A stretch of DNA of 11,557 nucleotides from Candidatus Acidiferrales bacterium (GCA_955651735.1 CATPAM010000118.1:1-11557), one strand, 5' to 3'; shown: positions 1 to 8,544, numbered from the stretch's first letter. Notes: generated from the sequence alone by a model not told the origin. A program made the numbers and translations.

Positions 1-820
1 CGCGCGCCGCGGCCGTTGCCGGTAGCGCCACTCCGATTTGATTGCCCAGATCGAGCGCCAAACCCAGGTCCTTGTGCATCAGTCGCAGCGGAAAGCTGGG
101 TTTGTACTCCCCTTTCAAAAGGTTTGGCGCTTTTATGTCCAGCACTCCGGAGCGCGCCATGCTCGATTGCATTACTTCTACTAGGCCTTCGCCTTTCAGC
201 CCGGCACCGGTGACCAGTGCCAGCGCTTCGGCCAGCGCATCCACTTGCAGCGCAAGAATCAGGTTCATCGCCAGCTTGATCGTTTGCCCGGCGCCATGGG
301 GACCGAGATGAAACCAGCGCTTCCCCAGAACACCGAGAATGGGCTCAACCGCCTTCAGCGTCTCGGCTTCTCCTCCGACCATGAAGACCAACTCGCCCTT
401 CTTCGCGCCCCAGTCGCCGCCGGTAACCGGCGCATCGAGGAAGCGCACTTTGCGTTCCGCGCAGACCGATGCAATTTTTCTCGCCAAGGCAGGCGACACG
501 GTGCTGGAGTCAATGTACGTGCCGCCCGGTTTCATCCCGGCCAGTGCGCCGGAATCTTTGCCGTTCGTTCCCCAAAGCACGCCTTCCAGCGCCGGCGGGT
601 CGCTGACCATGGTTATCAGAACCTCCGAAGCCGCGGCGACTTCCTTCGGCGAAACCGCTAGGGTTGCTCCGAGCGCCACCAGTTCCTTCGCGCGTGTAGC
701 CGTGCGATTCCAGACGGTCAAGGGAAAACCGGCCTTTAATAAATTCATACCAATGGGCTGGCCCATCAAACCAAGGCCAATCAAGCCAACTTTCGTTTTC
801 GAACTGGCAGCGGATTCCAC
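1..820 (-). CDS. NAD(P)-dependent beta-hydroxyacid dehydrogenase (3-hydroxyisobutyrate dehydrogenase family), C-terminus cut by window edge
   Basis: The minus strand is open from a GTG at 820-818 to the left edge, giving 273 codons of a protein that is usually about 290 residues, so only the last ~15-25 are missing. The Rossmann NAD(P) motif GLGLMG is at residues 15-20 and VWNR at 37-39 ends the second strand. The family substrate motif DSST (104-107), the GG..GA..GEL..MVGG block (134-150), the catalytic lysine K182 in GQTIKLAMN and the conserved KDL (250-252) are all present. The family reduces or oxidises small beta-hydroxyacids such as 3-hydroxyisobutyrate, tartronate semialdehyde or glyoxylate/succinic semialdehyde; I cannot tell which substrate. 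The GTG start is chosen because AGGAG (828-832) lies 7 nt upstream and the next ATG codons fall inside the nucleotide-binding motif. It is probably a soluble cytoplasmic enzyme. The gene to its right is on the same strand, 128 nt away. Confidence 0.93.
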   Translation of the reverse strand, partial: MESAASSKTKVGLIGLGLMGQPIGMNLLKAGFPLTVWNRTATRAKELVALGATLAVSPKEVAAASEVLITMVSDPPALEGVLWGTNGKDSGALAGMKPGGTYIDSSTVSPALARKIASVCAERKVRFLDAPVTGGDWGAKKGELVFMVGGEAETLKAVEPILGVLGKRWFHLGPHGAGQTIKLAMNLILALQVDALAEALALVTGAGLKGEGLVEVMQSSMARSGVLDIKAPNLLKGEYKPSFPLRLMHKDLGLALDLGNQIGVALPATAAAR

Positions 821-867
821 AAGAGGTCTCCTATGCGAAGTAGGTCGTGAAGCTGGGATCCGAGTCG

Positions 868-873
868 ATTGTA
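868..873 (-). promoter_or_regulatory. possible -10 element for the dehydrogenase gene
   Basis: On the minus strand TACAAT matches the sigma-70 -10 consensus at five of six bases. It lies 47 nt before the GTG start, leaving room for the visible Shine-Dalgarno. No convincing -35 is seen at 16-18 bp, so this is weak. The rest of the gap 821-948 holds only short repeats and no terminator-like hairpin. Confidence 0.25.
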
Positions 874-948
874 CAGGTTTGACCAAGAATGCAGGAACGC
901 AATTGCCGGCCAATCGTTGGCTAATTTAGGGTTGGCTTGGCCAAGGAT

Positions 949-1299
949 CTAAGCGGTCTTGGGCCGGTTGCGCAGTGGGAGCAGCGCGGGCGTGCCGGCG
1001 GAAGCGCCGGCTGCGGTGCGAGAACCTTGATCCGTTGGCTCCATCTTCATGGCTGTCACGCTTGCCTTGCCAGGGTCGCCAACCTTTTCGTCCTCGCTCT
1101 TTTCTTCCAAACGCACAATAAATTGATACGGAATTTCCCAGCGGAAGTGTCTTTGCTGCCCGTGTTGCACCAGGCTCTGTTCCAGGAAAATAGAGCGGCC
1201 CGAATCAGCGACAAAAATGCCCGATGCGGGCAGCAGCACGTCGCCGGCGCGGTAATGCACCTCGACCCTGCGCCCTAAAAAAGCGGAATAACGGGCCAT
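949..1299 (-). CDS. small conserved protein of unknown function
   Basis: A 116-residue protein. The frame is open further upstream (to 1428), but the upstream part is low-complexity and unlike the rest. The ATG at 1299-1297 starts the sequence that looks conserved: MARYSAFLGRRVEVHYRAG, then LLPASGIFVADSGRSIFLEQ and FRWEIPYQFIVRLEE (up to about residue 70). The alternation of hydrophobic and charged residues suggests a small beta-rich fold. I recall similar proteins of unknown function in Acidobacteriota but cannot name a domain. The last ~45 residues are rich in Ala, Gly, Pro and Thr and end in a basic RNRPKTA, so they are probably disordered. There is no signal peptide or membrane segment. 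The gene is divergent from the amidohydrolase and on the same strand as the dehydrogenase. A poor GGA-type ribosome site precedes the start. No function is proposed. Confidence 0.7.
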   Translation of the reverse strand: MARYSAFLGRRVEVHYRAGDVLLPASGIFVADSGRSIFLEQSLVQHGQQRHFRWEIPYQFIVRLEEKSEDEKVGDPGKASVTAMKMEPTDQGSRTAAGASAGTPALLPLRNRPKTA

Positions 1300-1308
1300 A
1301 CTCGTTCC

Positions 1309-1337
1309 AGTGTCGAGGGCCGTAGTAAGGGGGTCAA
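1309..1337 (-). promoter_or_regulatory. possible promoter of the small conserved gene
   Basis: On the minus strand TTGACC (1337-1332) and GACACT (1314-1309) are separated by 17 bp. The -35 matches five of six bases and the -10 only three of six. The ATG would follow the -10 by 9 nt, so a transcript from here would be nearly leaderless. This is suggestive only. Confidence 0.25.
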
Positions 1338-1431
1338 TAGTACGGACGGACTCCCCCAAAAGATCTGTGGAAAAGGCTGAAAGTGCCCGACGTTGCGGCG
1401 CAGATCCGGAGCAAAGCGCACCACGCAATCC

Positions 1432-1459
1432 TTGACTTTTTCCGTGAGCGAGCTATTGT
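1432..1459 (+). promoter_or_regulatory. probable sigma-70-type promoter of the amidohydrolase gene
   Basis: TTGACT (1432-1437, five of six matches) and TATTGT (1454-1459, four of six) are 16 bp apart. The predicted transcription start near 1466 leaves a leader of about 29 nt containing GAGGAG (1483-1488), 6 nt before the ATG at 1495. The spacing fits the chosen start well. Confidence 0.5.
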
Positions 1460-1494
1460 CATGCGTTCTGGTTATGTCCGAAGAGGAGAGAATC

Positions 1495-2832
1495 ATGCGG
1501 AAGTGGTGCGGCTGGCTGCTGGTCGGTTTAGTGGCGGTGCTGGGGCTGCCCGCGCTTGCTCAAACGCCTAAGACGAGCAAAACGTATGTGCTGAAGGCCG
1601 CGCGGATGTTCGACGGCAAGAGTAACGCACTGTCGACTCCCGGCTTGGTTGTGGTCTCAGACGGAAAAATTGCCGGCGTCGGCGCGAAGGCCGAAATTCC
1701 CGCGGGAGCGGAAACAATTGATCTCGGCGACGCCACCCTTCTGCCTGGCTTCATCGACGCCCACACACACCTGACCTCCATGTATTCCGACGATTGGAAG
1801 CAGAACACGATCGATCGCCTGCAGAAAACCGTTGCCGAACAGGCGCTGGACGCCAGCGCGAACGCGCGCGTAACCCTCATGGCAGGCTTTACAACCGTGC
1901 GAGACGTCGGCTCCAGCGATTATCTCGATGTTGGCTTGCGCAACGCCATTCGCGACGGCGTGGTACCCGGTCCCCGCATGTTCGTTACCGTGCACGCGCT
2001 CGGCTCGACAGGCGGCCATTGCGACCACAACGGCGGCTTCCGCCAAGGACTTTTCGGAAAAGAGAGCGATCCCCTGGACGGTGTGATCAACGGACCGGAT
2101 CAGGCTCGTTACGCCGTCCGGCTCGATCACAAGTATGGCGCAGACATTATCAAAGTGTGCGCAACCGGCGGCGTCCTTTCGCTGACCGATGACGTCGACA
2201 CGCCGCAGCTCACGCAGGAAGAGCTGAACGCCATCGTCGATGAAGCTCACGCACTGCGGCGTAAAACCGCCGCCCACGCGCACGGCAACGAAGGCGCCAA
2301 GCGCGCCGTCCTCGCGGGCATCGATTCCATCGAGCATGGCTCCTTCGTGCAAGACGAAACGCTCGACATGATGAAGCAGCGCGGCACCTATCTTGTCCCA
2401 ACGCTTATCGCTGGCGAAAGCCTGGGCGAAAAAATCGACAAAGGCATGTATTTGCCTCCCGCTATTGTTGCGAAAACGCGCGCCGCGTTGGCCTCGCGCT
2501 CACAAATGTTTCAACATGCTTTGGCGAAAGGCGTAAAAATCGGGTTCGGTACGGACGCTGCCGTCTATCAGCATGGCCGCAATGCCGAAGAGTTTCACTT
2601 GATGGTCGATCTCGGCATGAAGCCTATCGATGCTCTGCGTTCCGCGGCCCTGGCCGACGCCGAACTTCTGGGCCTACAGGACAAGATCGGCACGCTGGAC
2701 GCTGGCAAACTCGCGGATATCGTGGCCGTCCCCCACAACCCCGCGGAAAATATCCGCCAAACCGAAAAGGTATTCTTCGTCATGAAAGAAGGCGTGATCT
2801 ATCGGAATGATCACAGCGGGCCGCAGCGCTGA
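1495..2832 (+). CDS. secreted metal-dependent amidohydrolase (imidazolonepropionase/Xaa-Pro dipeptidase-like)
   Basis: A 445-residue enzyme of the amidohydrolase superfamily, which hydrolyses amide or related bonds with one or two metal ions in a TIM barrel. Residues 1-23 form a signal peptide (MRKWC, hydrophobic stretch, PALAQ), so it acts outside the cytoplasm. The small beta-sandwich domain follows (YVLKAARMFDG at 31-41). Metal ligands are visible in order: H90 and H92 in DAHTHL, K220 in IIKVCATGG (the usual carboxylated lysine), H261/H263 in AAHAHG, H281 in SIEHGSF, and D354 in FGTDAA. The lysine motif and the overall pattern resemble secreted prolidase-like amidohydrolases, but the substrate cannot be read from sequence. 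The ATG at 1495 is chosen over an upstream in-frame start at 1393 because it has GAGGAG 6 nt before it and begins the signal peptide. A frameshifted DinB-like gene begins 12 nt after the stop codon, possibly in the same transcript. Confidence 0.93.
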   Translation: MRKWCGWLLVGLVAVLGLPALAQTPKTSKTYVLKAARMFDGKSNALSTPGLVVVSDGKIAGVGAKAEIPAGAETIDLGDATLLPGFIDAHTHLTSMYSDDWKQNTIDRLQKTVAEQALDASANARVTLMAGFTTVRDVGSSDYLDVGLRNAIRDGVVPGPRMFVTVHALGSTGGHCDHNGGFRQGLFGKESDPLDGVINGPDQARYAVRLDHKYGADIIKVCATGGVLSLTDDVDTPQLTQEELNAIVDEAHALRRKTAAHAHGNEGAKRAVLAGIDSIEHGSFVQDETLDMMKQRGTYLVPTLIAGESLGEKIDKGMYLPPAIVAKTRAALASRSQMFQHALAKGVKIGFGTDAAVYQHGRNAEEFHLMVDLGMKPIDALRSAALADAELLGLQDKIGTLDAGKLADIVAVPHNPAENIRQTEKVFFVMKEGVIYRNDHSGPQR

Positions 2833-2844
2833 CCGCAGCCTGTT

Positions 2845-3330
2845 ATGACCGAACTAGCCAGCACGTCGCCTCGGAGTTCGCCGGCCATTTTGAAGATATC
2901 GCTGCGAAGCTCCACAAGTGGGTTGACCCGCTTGCGAACGAACATTTCTCGCGAAACCCGCACTCCTACGGAAACAGTGCCGGACATCTGCTACGGCATC
3001 TCACGGGCAATCTCAATTACTACATCGGCGCGCAAATTGCAGCGACCGGCTACGTTTCGCGATCGTGATCGTGAATTCACGGAAAGCGGCTCGACCAGCC
3101 AAGGACGAGGTCGTGTGCACCTTTGACCGCGCGTTTCAGTTGGTCGTGGACACTATTCGCAAACAGTCACCGGAAACTTGGAGCGCCGCTTATTCCGCAG
3201 AGCGCAACTGGGAAAAGAATCGGTTCGCTATCATCCTGAGCTGCGCCGCTCACGCCGACCACCACATCGGTCAATCATTTACCTCAGCAGAGAACTCGCG
3301 GCCCAGACTGCACGAAAAGCTACACCTTAG
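2845..3330 (+). pseudogene. DinB-like protein gene disrupted by four frameshifts
   Basis: No single frame spans this stretch, but joining three frames gives a coherent protein of about 162 residues. It runs from MTELAS through VASEFAGHFEDIAAKLHKWV, GNSAGHLLRHLTGNLNYYIG, RDRDREFTE, ARPAKDEVV, TFDRAFQLVVDTIRKQ, NRFAIILSCAAHADHHIGQ and IIYLSRELAAQTARKATP to TAG at 3328-3330. The histidines in LLRHL and HADHHIGQ are the expected metal ligands of the four-helix DinB/YfiT-like fold. The shifts are a one-base loss at about 2848-2866, an extra T in TTT (3055-3057), an extra A in AAA (3083-3085), and a missing A at about 3273. Members are small metal-binding enzymes, often thiol-dependent transferases. 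Either the gene is decaying or these are read errors; the long neighbouring genes are intact. No ribosome site is seen before 2845. Confidence 0.75.
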
Positions 3331-3397
3331 ATGAGCCTGAGTTGAGGTCTTCCATTCCATCTCTGATGCGATCCTCGCGCGGCAATTCCTTAGCGGT

Positions 3398-3403
3398 TAC
3401 AAT
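3398..3403 (+). promoter_or_regulatory. possible -10 element for the GT-C-like gene
   Basis: TACAAT matches the -10 consensus at five of six bases and lies 13 nt before the ATG at 3417. A start of transcription near 3410 would leave a leader of about 7 nt, which agrees with the lack of a Shine-Dalgarno sequence. There is no good -35. The gap 3331-3416 holds nothing else I recognise. Confidence 0.3.
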
Positions 3404-3416
3404 TCTCTAGCGCTGA

Positions 3417-5165
3417 ATGAACTCGTCCCTCGAGCTTTCCAACATGTCCGCCGCCGGTCCGTCTCCTGGCGGCTGGCGGCTAGCTCTTCTTCTTTCATTG
3501 TGTGTTTCCCTGCTCATCGTCGCCCCCTTCTTCTGGCGCGGCAGTGCTTCCGGCCATGATTTCGAGTTCCACGCCACCTCCTGGCTCGACGTTGCCGCGC
3601 AGTGGAAACAGGGGATTTTCTATCCGCGCTGGACAGACTGGGCCAATCACGGCTTTGGCGAGCCGCGCTTCATTTTTTATCCGCCGCTCTCTTGGCTGCT
3701 GGCCCCCGCGCTGAGCCTTTTCATTCCGTGGGATTACGTGCCTGTGGCTTTCATTGTTTTGGTGCAGACTTTCGCCGGGCTATCCGCATTTGCTTTTGCG
3801 CGCCGAATGCTGCCGCGAAATTCGGCGCTTTTCGCCGCCGCCTGCTATACAGCGAACCCCAACGCCCTGCTGATGATTTATTTCCGCAGCGACTATGCCG
3901 AGCTGCTGGCCTCGGCTTTCTTCCCCCTGCTCTTTCTCGCGGCTCTACAACTTGCGAACGTTGTAGAGGCTCGCCGCGGGTCTTGGTTACGCACGCTAGT
4001 CTTGTTTTCCGCAACATTCGCCGCGGTTTGGCTATCCAACGCCCCCGCCGGCGTCATGGCCACGTATTCCGTGACATTGCTGTTCGCCAGGGCGGCTCTG
4101 GTCCACAAGTCCTGGGCACCGCTGCTCCGCTGCACAATTGGCTTGACGCTCGGCTTCGGCCTCGCCGCGTTCTACATCGTCCCCGCGGCATACGAGCAGC
4201 GCTGGGTCAACATCGCGCAAGCGCTCTCGCCCGGACTGCTTCCATCCGAAAATTTCTTGTACACCGCCAGCAACGACCCCGAGCACACCTTCTTCAACTA
4301 CATCGCCTCCACCATCGCCGTAGCCATCATCGTTTTTACAGGCATTGCTGCCATCGTCGTGCGCCGCAAAAGCGCACAACCAGGCGCCCCACCAGCTCAA
4401 GACAAAATCTGGAGCACATTTCTGCTCCTCGCCGCCGTCAGCACTGCCTTGATGCTGCGCTTCACCTCTGCCCTCTGGCAGCTCCTACCCAAGCTGCGCT
4501 TCGTGCAATTCCCCTGGCGCTGGATGTCCATTCTCACCATCCCGTTTATCTATTTTCTTGCCGCCGCCGTTGCTCGGCGCCGTTTCCCCTGGCTTTGGAT
4601 CGTCGCGACGTTAGCCCTACTAACAAGCACCGCCGTCTTTCTCGCTCAGCACACCTGGTGGGACGACGAAGACTTCTCCACCCTGCGCGCGACCATCGCC
4701 AGCGGCGAAGGTTTCGATGGCACCGACGAGTACGACCCCATCGGCGACGATCATTACAACCTCCCGGCAAGAACGCCTCGCGCGCAAGTTCTTCCGCCAA
4801 GTGAAGACCCCGAGAGCCCAGCCGCGACCACCGCCGCAACTCCCCCGAAAATTGTCATTGAACGCTGGACACCAGAACGCAAAATCGTGCGCGTCGAATC
4901 CCCGCGGCCCGCGCGTCTAGCCCTACGGTTGCTGAACTACCCAGCCTGGCAGGTTCAGGTAAGCGGCTCTCGTATCCAACCCGCGTCAGCGGATGACTCA
5001 GGCCAAATGATCGTCCCTCTACCGGCGGGGCAATCGCGCGTCACCGCGCGCTTCACACGCACACGAGACAGAATCCTGGGCGCAATTATCAGCATCCTCA
5101 GCTTGCTGGTTGGAGTGTTCTTATTCTGGTGGGGCGGCCGCAGCCGAAAATCGCTGGCCGCTTAG
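3417..5165 (+). CDS. polytopic membrane protein, GT-C glycosyltransferase-like (6-pyruvoyl-tetrahydropterin-synthase-related membrane family)
   Basis: A 582-residue integral membrane protein with about ten hydrophobic helices. The first (about 22-40) is followed by an extracytoplasmic loop containing GHDFEFH (46-52), whose acidic D48 and E50 match the DxD/DxE-like site in loop 1 of GT-C enzymes. These transfer sugars from lipid-linked donors at the membrane. The loop continues with [10 protein letters not shown] and [15 protein letters not shown], typical of the family annotated as 6-pyruvoyl-tetrahydropterin-synthase-related membrane proteins. Residues ~415-550 form a soluble region with a Pro/Ala/Thr-rich linker ([19 protein letters not shown]) and a beta-rich part. 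A final helix (~553-573) precedes a basic tail. The acceptor and donor are unknown. A TGA immediately precedes the ATG at 3417, so translation cannot start earlier; Met10 at 3444 is the alternative. Neither has a clear ribosome site. Its TAG overlaps the phoU stop codon. Confidence 0.8.
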   Translation: MNSSLELSNMSAAGPSPGGWRLALLLSLCVSLLIVAPFFWRGSASGHDFEFHATSWLDVAAQWKQGIFYPRWTDWANHGFGEPRFIFYPPLSWLLAPALSLFIPWDYVPVAFIVLVQTFAGLSAFAFARRMLPRNSALFAAACYTANPNALLMIYFRSDYAELLASAFFPLLFLAALQLANVVEARRGSWLRTLVLFSATFAAVWLSNAPAGVMATYSVTLLFARAALVHKSWAPLLRCTIGLTLGFGLAAFYIVPAAYEQRWVNIAQALSPGLLPSENFLYTASNDPEHTFFNYIASTIAVAIIVFTGIAAIVVRRKSAQPGAPPAQDKIWSTFLLLAAVSTALMLRFTSALWQLLPKLRFVQFPWRWMSILTIPFIYFLAAAVARRRFPWLWIVATLALLTSTAVFLAQHTWWDDEDFSTLRATIASGEGFDGTDEYDPIGDDHYNLPARTPRAQVLPPSEDPESPAATTAATPPKIVIERWTPERKIVRVESPRPARLALRLLNYPAWQVQVSGSRIQPASADDSGQMIVPLPAGQSRVTARFTRTRDRILGAIISILSLLVGVFLFWWGGRSRKSLAA

Positions 5166-5827
5166 CGCCGATCAACCGTGGGATGGCGCACGTCCTGACC
5201 CTGCACCATGTAGATCACATCCTCGGCAATATTTGTAGCGTGGTCGCCAATCCGCTCCAGGTTTTTCGCCACCAGGATCAGCTCAAACGCCGGAAATACC
5301 ACGCTGGAGTCCCCCATCATGTAGGTAAGCAACTCGCGGAAAATCTGGTCGCGAAAGTGGTCTACCTGGTCGTCCATCGCCAGAACTTTTTGCGCCAGCT
5401 CCACATCGCGCCGCACCAGCGCGTTTAGCGAGTCTCGCATCATCTCTTCTGCAACTTCACTCATGCGCGGCAAGTCCACATACGGCTTGACACGCGGATG
5501 CCGCAAAATGCGCAACGACGCTTGCGCGATGTTCACCGCTTGGTCTCCGATGCGCTCCAAGTCGTTGTTGATGCGAGACACCGCCAGCACCAGCCGCAAG
5601 TCCGTGGCCATTAGCTGGTGCAGCGCCAATAGCTGCACCACGCGATCGTCGATTTCGATTTGCAGCTCATTAATCGCGTCCTCTTCATCCAACACGCGTT
5701 TGGCAAGTTGTTCGTCGGAATCCAGCACGGAATGCACCGCCTGATGCACAGCGCGCTCCGCCAGGCTGCCCATCCACAGCAGCCGCTCCTTCAATTCGTT
5801 CAAATCTCGCTCGAAATGGCGTTCCAT
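5162..5827 (-). CDS. phoU: PhoU, phosphate transport/signalling regulator
   Basis: A 221-residue all-helical protein with two PhoU repeats. Each repeat carries the metal-cluster motif: [15 protein letters not shown] (residues 88-101; E91, D95) and [17 protein letters not shown] (189-204; E191, D195, E202, D203). In well-studied bacteria PhoU acts at the inner face of the membrane, linking the Pst transporter to the PhoR sensor kinase and limiting phosphate uptake when phosphate is plentiful. The frame is open to a TTG at 5842, but the ATG at 5827 is preferred: it has AAGGA (5835-5839) 7 nt upstream, and the protein then begins [17 protein letters not shown], the normal family start. It is the last gene of the operon, 53 nt after pstB. 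Its TAA (5164-5162) overlaps the stop of the convergent gene. Confidence 0.96.
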   Translation of the reverse strand: MERHFERDLNELKERLLWMGSLAERAVHQAVHSVLDSDEQLAKRVLDEEDAINELQIEIDDRVVQLLALHQLMATDLRLVLAVSRINNDLERIGDQAVNIAQASLRILRHPRVKPYVDLPRMSEVAEEMMRDSLNALVRRDVELAQKVLAMDDQVDHFRDQIFRELLTYMMGDSSVVFPAFELILVAKNLERIGDHATNIAEDVIYMVQGQDVRHPTVDRR

Positions 5828-5880
5828 CAATCGATCCTTCAAAACCTAGGACTGCTGGCCCGAACTCGATCTTCCCAACC

Positions 5881-6708
5881 TCAGCCAAAACGCCCGGTGA
5901 TATACGCTTCCGTCCGCGCATCCCCAGGCGTGGTGAATAACTGCGGCGTCGGACTGAACTCGATCAACTGCCCCAGCAGCAGGAATGCCGTGAAGTCGCT
6001 CACGCGCGCCGCTTGCTGCATGTTGTGCGTCACGATCACGATCGTGCAGAGGTCCTTCAACTGCACCAGCAGCTCTTCGATCTTCGCTGTGCTGATAGGG
6101 TCCAGCGCCGAACACGGCTCGTCCAGCAAAAGCACCTCCGGCTCCACCGCCAAAGCCCTCGCGATACACAGCCGCTGCTGTTGCCCGCCGGAAAGTTCGT
6201 ACGCCGATTTGTGCAGATGCTCCTTTACTTCATCCCACAGCGCCGCGTGCCGCAAGCTCTTTTCCACCGCCTCCGAAATCGGCAGCTTCGATCCGTTAAT
6301 CCGCAGTCCGTACGCCACATTGTCAAAAATCGATTTCGGAAACGGGTTCGGCCGCTGAAACACCATGCCCACCCGCCGCCGCAACTGCGTCACATCTTGC
6401 GCCAAAATATTCTGTCCATCCAGGGTGATTTCGCCTTCTAGCCGCGCGTGGCGCACCGTCTCGTACATGCGGTTCAGGGTCCGCAGCAGTGTGGACTTCC
6501 CGCAGCCCGATGGCCCAATGAGCGCCGTAACTTTACTCGTCGCCACCCCCAGGCTGACGTCAAACAGCGACTGCTTCGGACCATAGAAAAAGTTCACTTT
6601 GCTGACGCTCATGCGCAGCGGCAAAGCCGCTGTGGCTTCTCGGCCGATCGCCCCGGTCTGGCTTGGTGTGATGTTTACAGACACTGCCGGCCTCACTGAT
6701 GCATGCAT
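5881..6708 (-). CDS. pstB: PstB, phosphate ABC transporter ATP-binding protein
   Basis: A 275-residue ABC ATPase that powers phosphate import through PstC/PstA. Walker A is GPSGCGKST (65-73), the Q-loop is VFQRPNPFP (116-124), the signature is LSGGQQQR (172-179), Walker B is VLLLDEP (192-198) followed by the D-loop SALDP, and the switch histidine is H228 in VTHNMQQA. The RPNPFP stretch after the Q-loop is typical of PstB. The ATG at 6708 has GAGGG (6715-6719) 6 nt upstream and lies one base after the pstA stop codon, which suggests translational coupling. This start gives about 32 extra residues before [11 protein letters not shown], where many PstB proteins begin; the internal ATG at 6612 has no ribosome site. 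The C-terminus YITGRFG is the normal family ending. Confidence 0.97.
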   Translation of the reverse strand: MHASVRPAVSVNITPSQTGAIGREATAALPLRMSVSKVNFFYGPKQSLFDVSLGVATSKVTALIGPSGCGKSTLLRTLNRMYETVRHARLEGEITLDGQNILAQDVTQLRRRVGMVFQRPNPFPKSIFDNVAYGLRINGSKLPISEAVEKSLRHAALWDEVKEHLHKSAYELSGGQQQRLCIARALAVEPEVLLLDEPCSALDPISTAKIEELLVQLKDLCTIVIVTHNMQQAARVSDFTAFLLLGQLIEFSPTPQLFTTPGDARTEAYITGRFG

Positions 6709-6709
6709 A

Positions 6710-7561
6710 TTACGCCCTCGGAACCGCGATGCCGCGAGCCAGGACCGCCCGCGCAACAATATTAATGACCAGAATCAATCCCAGCAACACCAGCCCCGCG
6801 GCCCAAGCTTGCCGATGCCAGTCCTCGTACGGTGCGAGAGCATACCTGAAAATCATCTCCGGCAGCGAGGCCGTCGGCTGATTCCAGCCGGGACTCCAGA
6901 ATCGGTTTCCCAAAGCCGTGAACAGCAACGGTGCTGTTTCTCCCGCCACGCGCGCAAATGCCAGCAGCACCGCCGTAAGAATGCCTCGATAGGCGGCCGG
7001 CACGATCACTGTTGCGATCGTCTTCCACTTGCTCGCCCCCAGCGCCATCGCTGCTTCCCGCAGGGCACGCGGTACCGCCAGCAGGAACTCTTCGGTGCTG
7101 CGCAACGTGATGGGAATCATCATCAGGCCCAGCGCGAAGCCGCCCGCCAGGGTCGAAAAATGCTTGAACGGCAGCACCGCCAGGCTGTACGCAAAAATCC
7201 CGATCACGATCGACGGCACGCCATTCAGCAAGTCCGCCGCATACCGCACGACAAACGCCACTTTGCTGCCGCTGAACTCCGCCAGGTAAATCGCCCCCAG
7301 AAAGCCAATCGGCACGCCCAGCAACGAAGCCAGCAACAACATCTTCGCGCTGCCCACAATCGCATTGGCCATGCCGCCGCCGGTCTCTCCCACCGGCTTT
7401 GGCAGCTTCGTGAAGAAGCTCCAGTTGATCGACGTTCCGCCGTGATAGACAAGGTACCCAAGAATGAAAAACAGAACGCTCACTGCTACCAGCGCGCACA
7501 CCCCAGTCATCGTCAACATGAAGCCGCTCACGAACTTCCGCCAGCGCAGCCGCGGGCTCAT
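6710..7561 (-). CDS. pstA: PstA, phosphate ABC transporter permease
   Basis: A 283-residue inner-membrane permease with about six helices. With PstC it forms the phosphate channel. The first helix (about 12-38) is followed by a periplasmic loop with [22 protein letters not shown]. The cytoplasmic EAA loop that docks PstB is [27 protein letters not shown] (about 169-195), and [15 protein letters not shown] follows, the hallmark of the family. The ATG at 7561 overlaps the pstC stop codon in an ATGA, and the TAA at 6710 is one base from the pstB start, so the three genes are packed for coupled translation. Confidence 0.97.
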   Translation of the reverse strand: MSPRLRWRKFVSGFMLTMTGVCALVAVSVLFFILGYLVYHGGTSINWSFFTKLPKPVGETGGGMANAIVGSAKMLLLASLLGVPIGFLGAIYLAEFSGSKVAFVVRYAADLLNGVPSIVIGIFAYSLAVLPFKHFSTLAGGFALGLMMIPITLRSTEEFLLAVPRALREAAMALGASKWKTIATVIVPAAYRGILTAVLLAFARVAGETAPLLFTALGNRFWSPGWNQPTASLPEMIFRYALAPYEDWHRQAWAAGLVLLGLILVINIVARAVLARGIAVPRA

Positions 7562-8544
7562 GCGTTAGCTGTCCCGCTGCCGCGTTGCGAGGTGATCACG
7601 ATCATTAGTCGCGCCAGTCCATTCAACAAAAACGTCAGTAGAAACAGCACCAGGGCCAGCTCGATCAGCGCCTGCAGGTGAAGATCGCCGGTCGCTTCGG
7701 TGAACTCGTTCGCGATGACCGCCGCAATCGAATACCCAGGCGAAAACAACGAAGCGCTAATCGTCGGCGTATTCCCGATGACCATCGTCACCGCCATTGT
7801 TTCGCCGAGAGCCCGCGCCAACGCCAGAAAAATCGAGCCCATAATGCCTGTCCGCGCGAACGGCACCACCACTTTCCACGTCGATTCCCAGTGCGTTGAG
7901 CCCAAACTTAGCGCCGCCTCCCGCTGGTCCCGCGGTACGGACATCAATATTTCGCGCGACACCGAAATAATGTACGGGATCACCATGATGGCCAGCACGA
8001 TGCCTGCCGTCAGAAATCCGACCCCATACGCCGGCCCGGAAAACAACGGCAAAAATCCCAGCGTATTCTTCAGCACCGGTTGCACATAGTCCCGCATCAA
8101 GGGCACCACAATAAAAACGCCCAGCAGTCCATAGATAACGCTCGGCACCGCGGCCAGCAAATCGATGAAAAATTCCAGCGCGTCGGACAACCGCGCCGGC
8201 GCAAGTTCAGCCAGAAAAATCGCCGCACCGATTCCCAGCGGCACCGCAATCACCAGCGAAACGGTCGCCGTGACTAAGGTCCCGTAGATGAACGGCAGCG
8301 CCCCAAACTGATTCGCGATCGGGTCCCACACGCGAGTGAAAAAGAACTGCAACCCGAACTTGTGCCGCGCCAGCGCTGAATCGTGCCACAACTCCCAAAT
8401 CAGCAACAGTGTGACCAGCACCGTCGACGCCGCAAACAAAAACGTAATCAGCCGCGCGATTTCATCTCCTTCGCGCAGCCTCCTCAGAAATGAACGCGAG
8501 CCCGATATCGGGCTCGCGCTCGGAACGATCGTAGTTGAAGCCAT
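7558..8544 (-). CDS. pstC: PstC, phosphate ABC transporter permease
   Basis: A 328-residue inner-membrane permease and partner of PstA. A cytoplasmic N-terminus (FLRRLREGDEIARLI) leads into the first helix (about 33-50). The periplasmic segment FFTRVWDPIANQFGALPFIYGTL is typical of PstC. The PstB-docking EAA loop is REAALSLGSTHWESTWKVVVPFARTGI (about 218-244), followed by ALARALGETMAVTMVIGN. The ATG at 8544 has AAGGA a few bases upstream and lies 21 nt after the pstS stop codon. The length and motifs are complete, with no sign of damage. Confidence 0.97.
   Translation of the reverse strand: MASTTIVPSASPISGSRSFLRRLREGDEIARLITFLFAASTVLVTLLLIWELWHDSALARHKFGLQFFFTRVWDPIANQFGALPFIYGTLVTATVSLVIAVPLGIGAAIFLAELAPARLSDALEFFIDLLAAVPSVIYGLLGVFIVVPLMRDYVQPVLKNTLGFLPLFSGPAYGVGFLTAGIVLAIMVIPYIISVSREILMSVPRDQREAALSLGSTHWESTWKVVVPFARTGIMGSIFLALARALGETMAVTMVIGNTPTISASLFSPGYSIAAVIANEFTEATGDLHLQALIELALVLFLLTFLLNGLARLMIVITSQRGSGTANA

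Noticed and set aside
916..937. Direct repeat GTTGGCT (916-922 and 931-937) and the palindrome TTGGCCAA (937-944) after the small conserved gene
   Set aside because: They are short, form no stable stem with a T-run, and have no partner suggesting an operator or attachment site.
1393..1494. Upstream in-frame extension of the amidohydrolase
   Set aside because: It has no ribosome site, would place residues before the signal peptide, and overlaps the likely promoter.
3395..3403. GGTTACAAT resembling half of the Pho-box repeat
   Set aside because: It is a single unit with no partner at 11 bp on either side; it is better read as a possible -10 element.
3602..4804. A 400-codon plus-strand open frame inside the GT-C-like gene
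   Set aside because: It is Arg/His-rich with no recognisable motifs and lies in an alternative frame of a gene with clear membrane helices and family motifs.
6599..7681. A 360-codon plus-strand open frame antisense to pstA and pstB
   Set aside because: Its sequence is dominated by Gln, Arg and His, typical of the reverse frame of GC-rich genes; the minus strand encodes unmistakable PstA and PstB.
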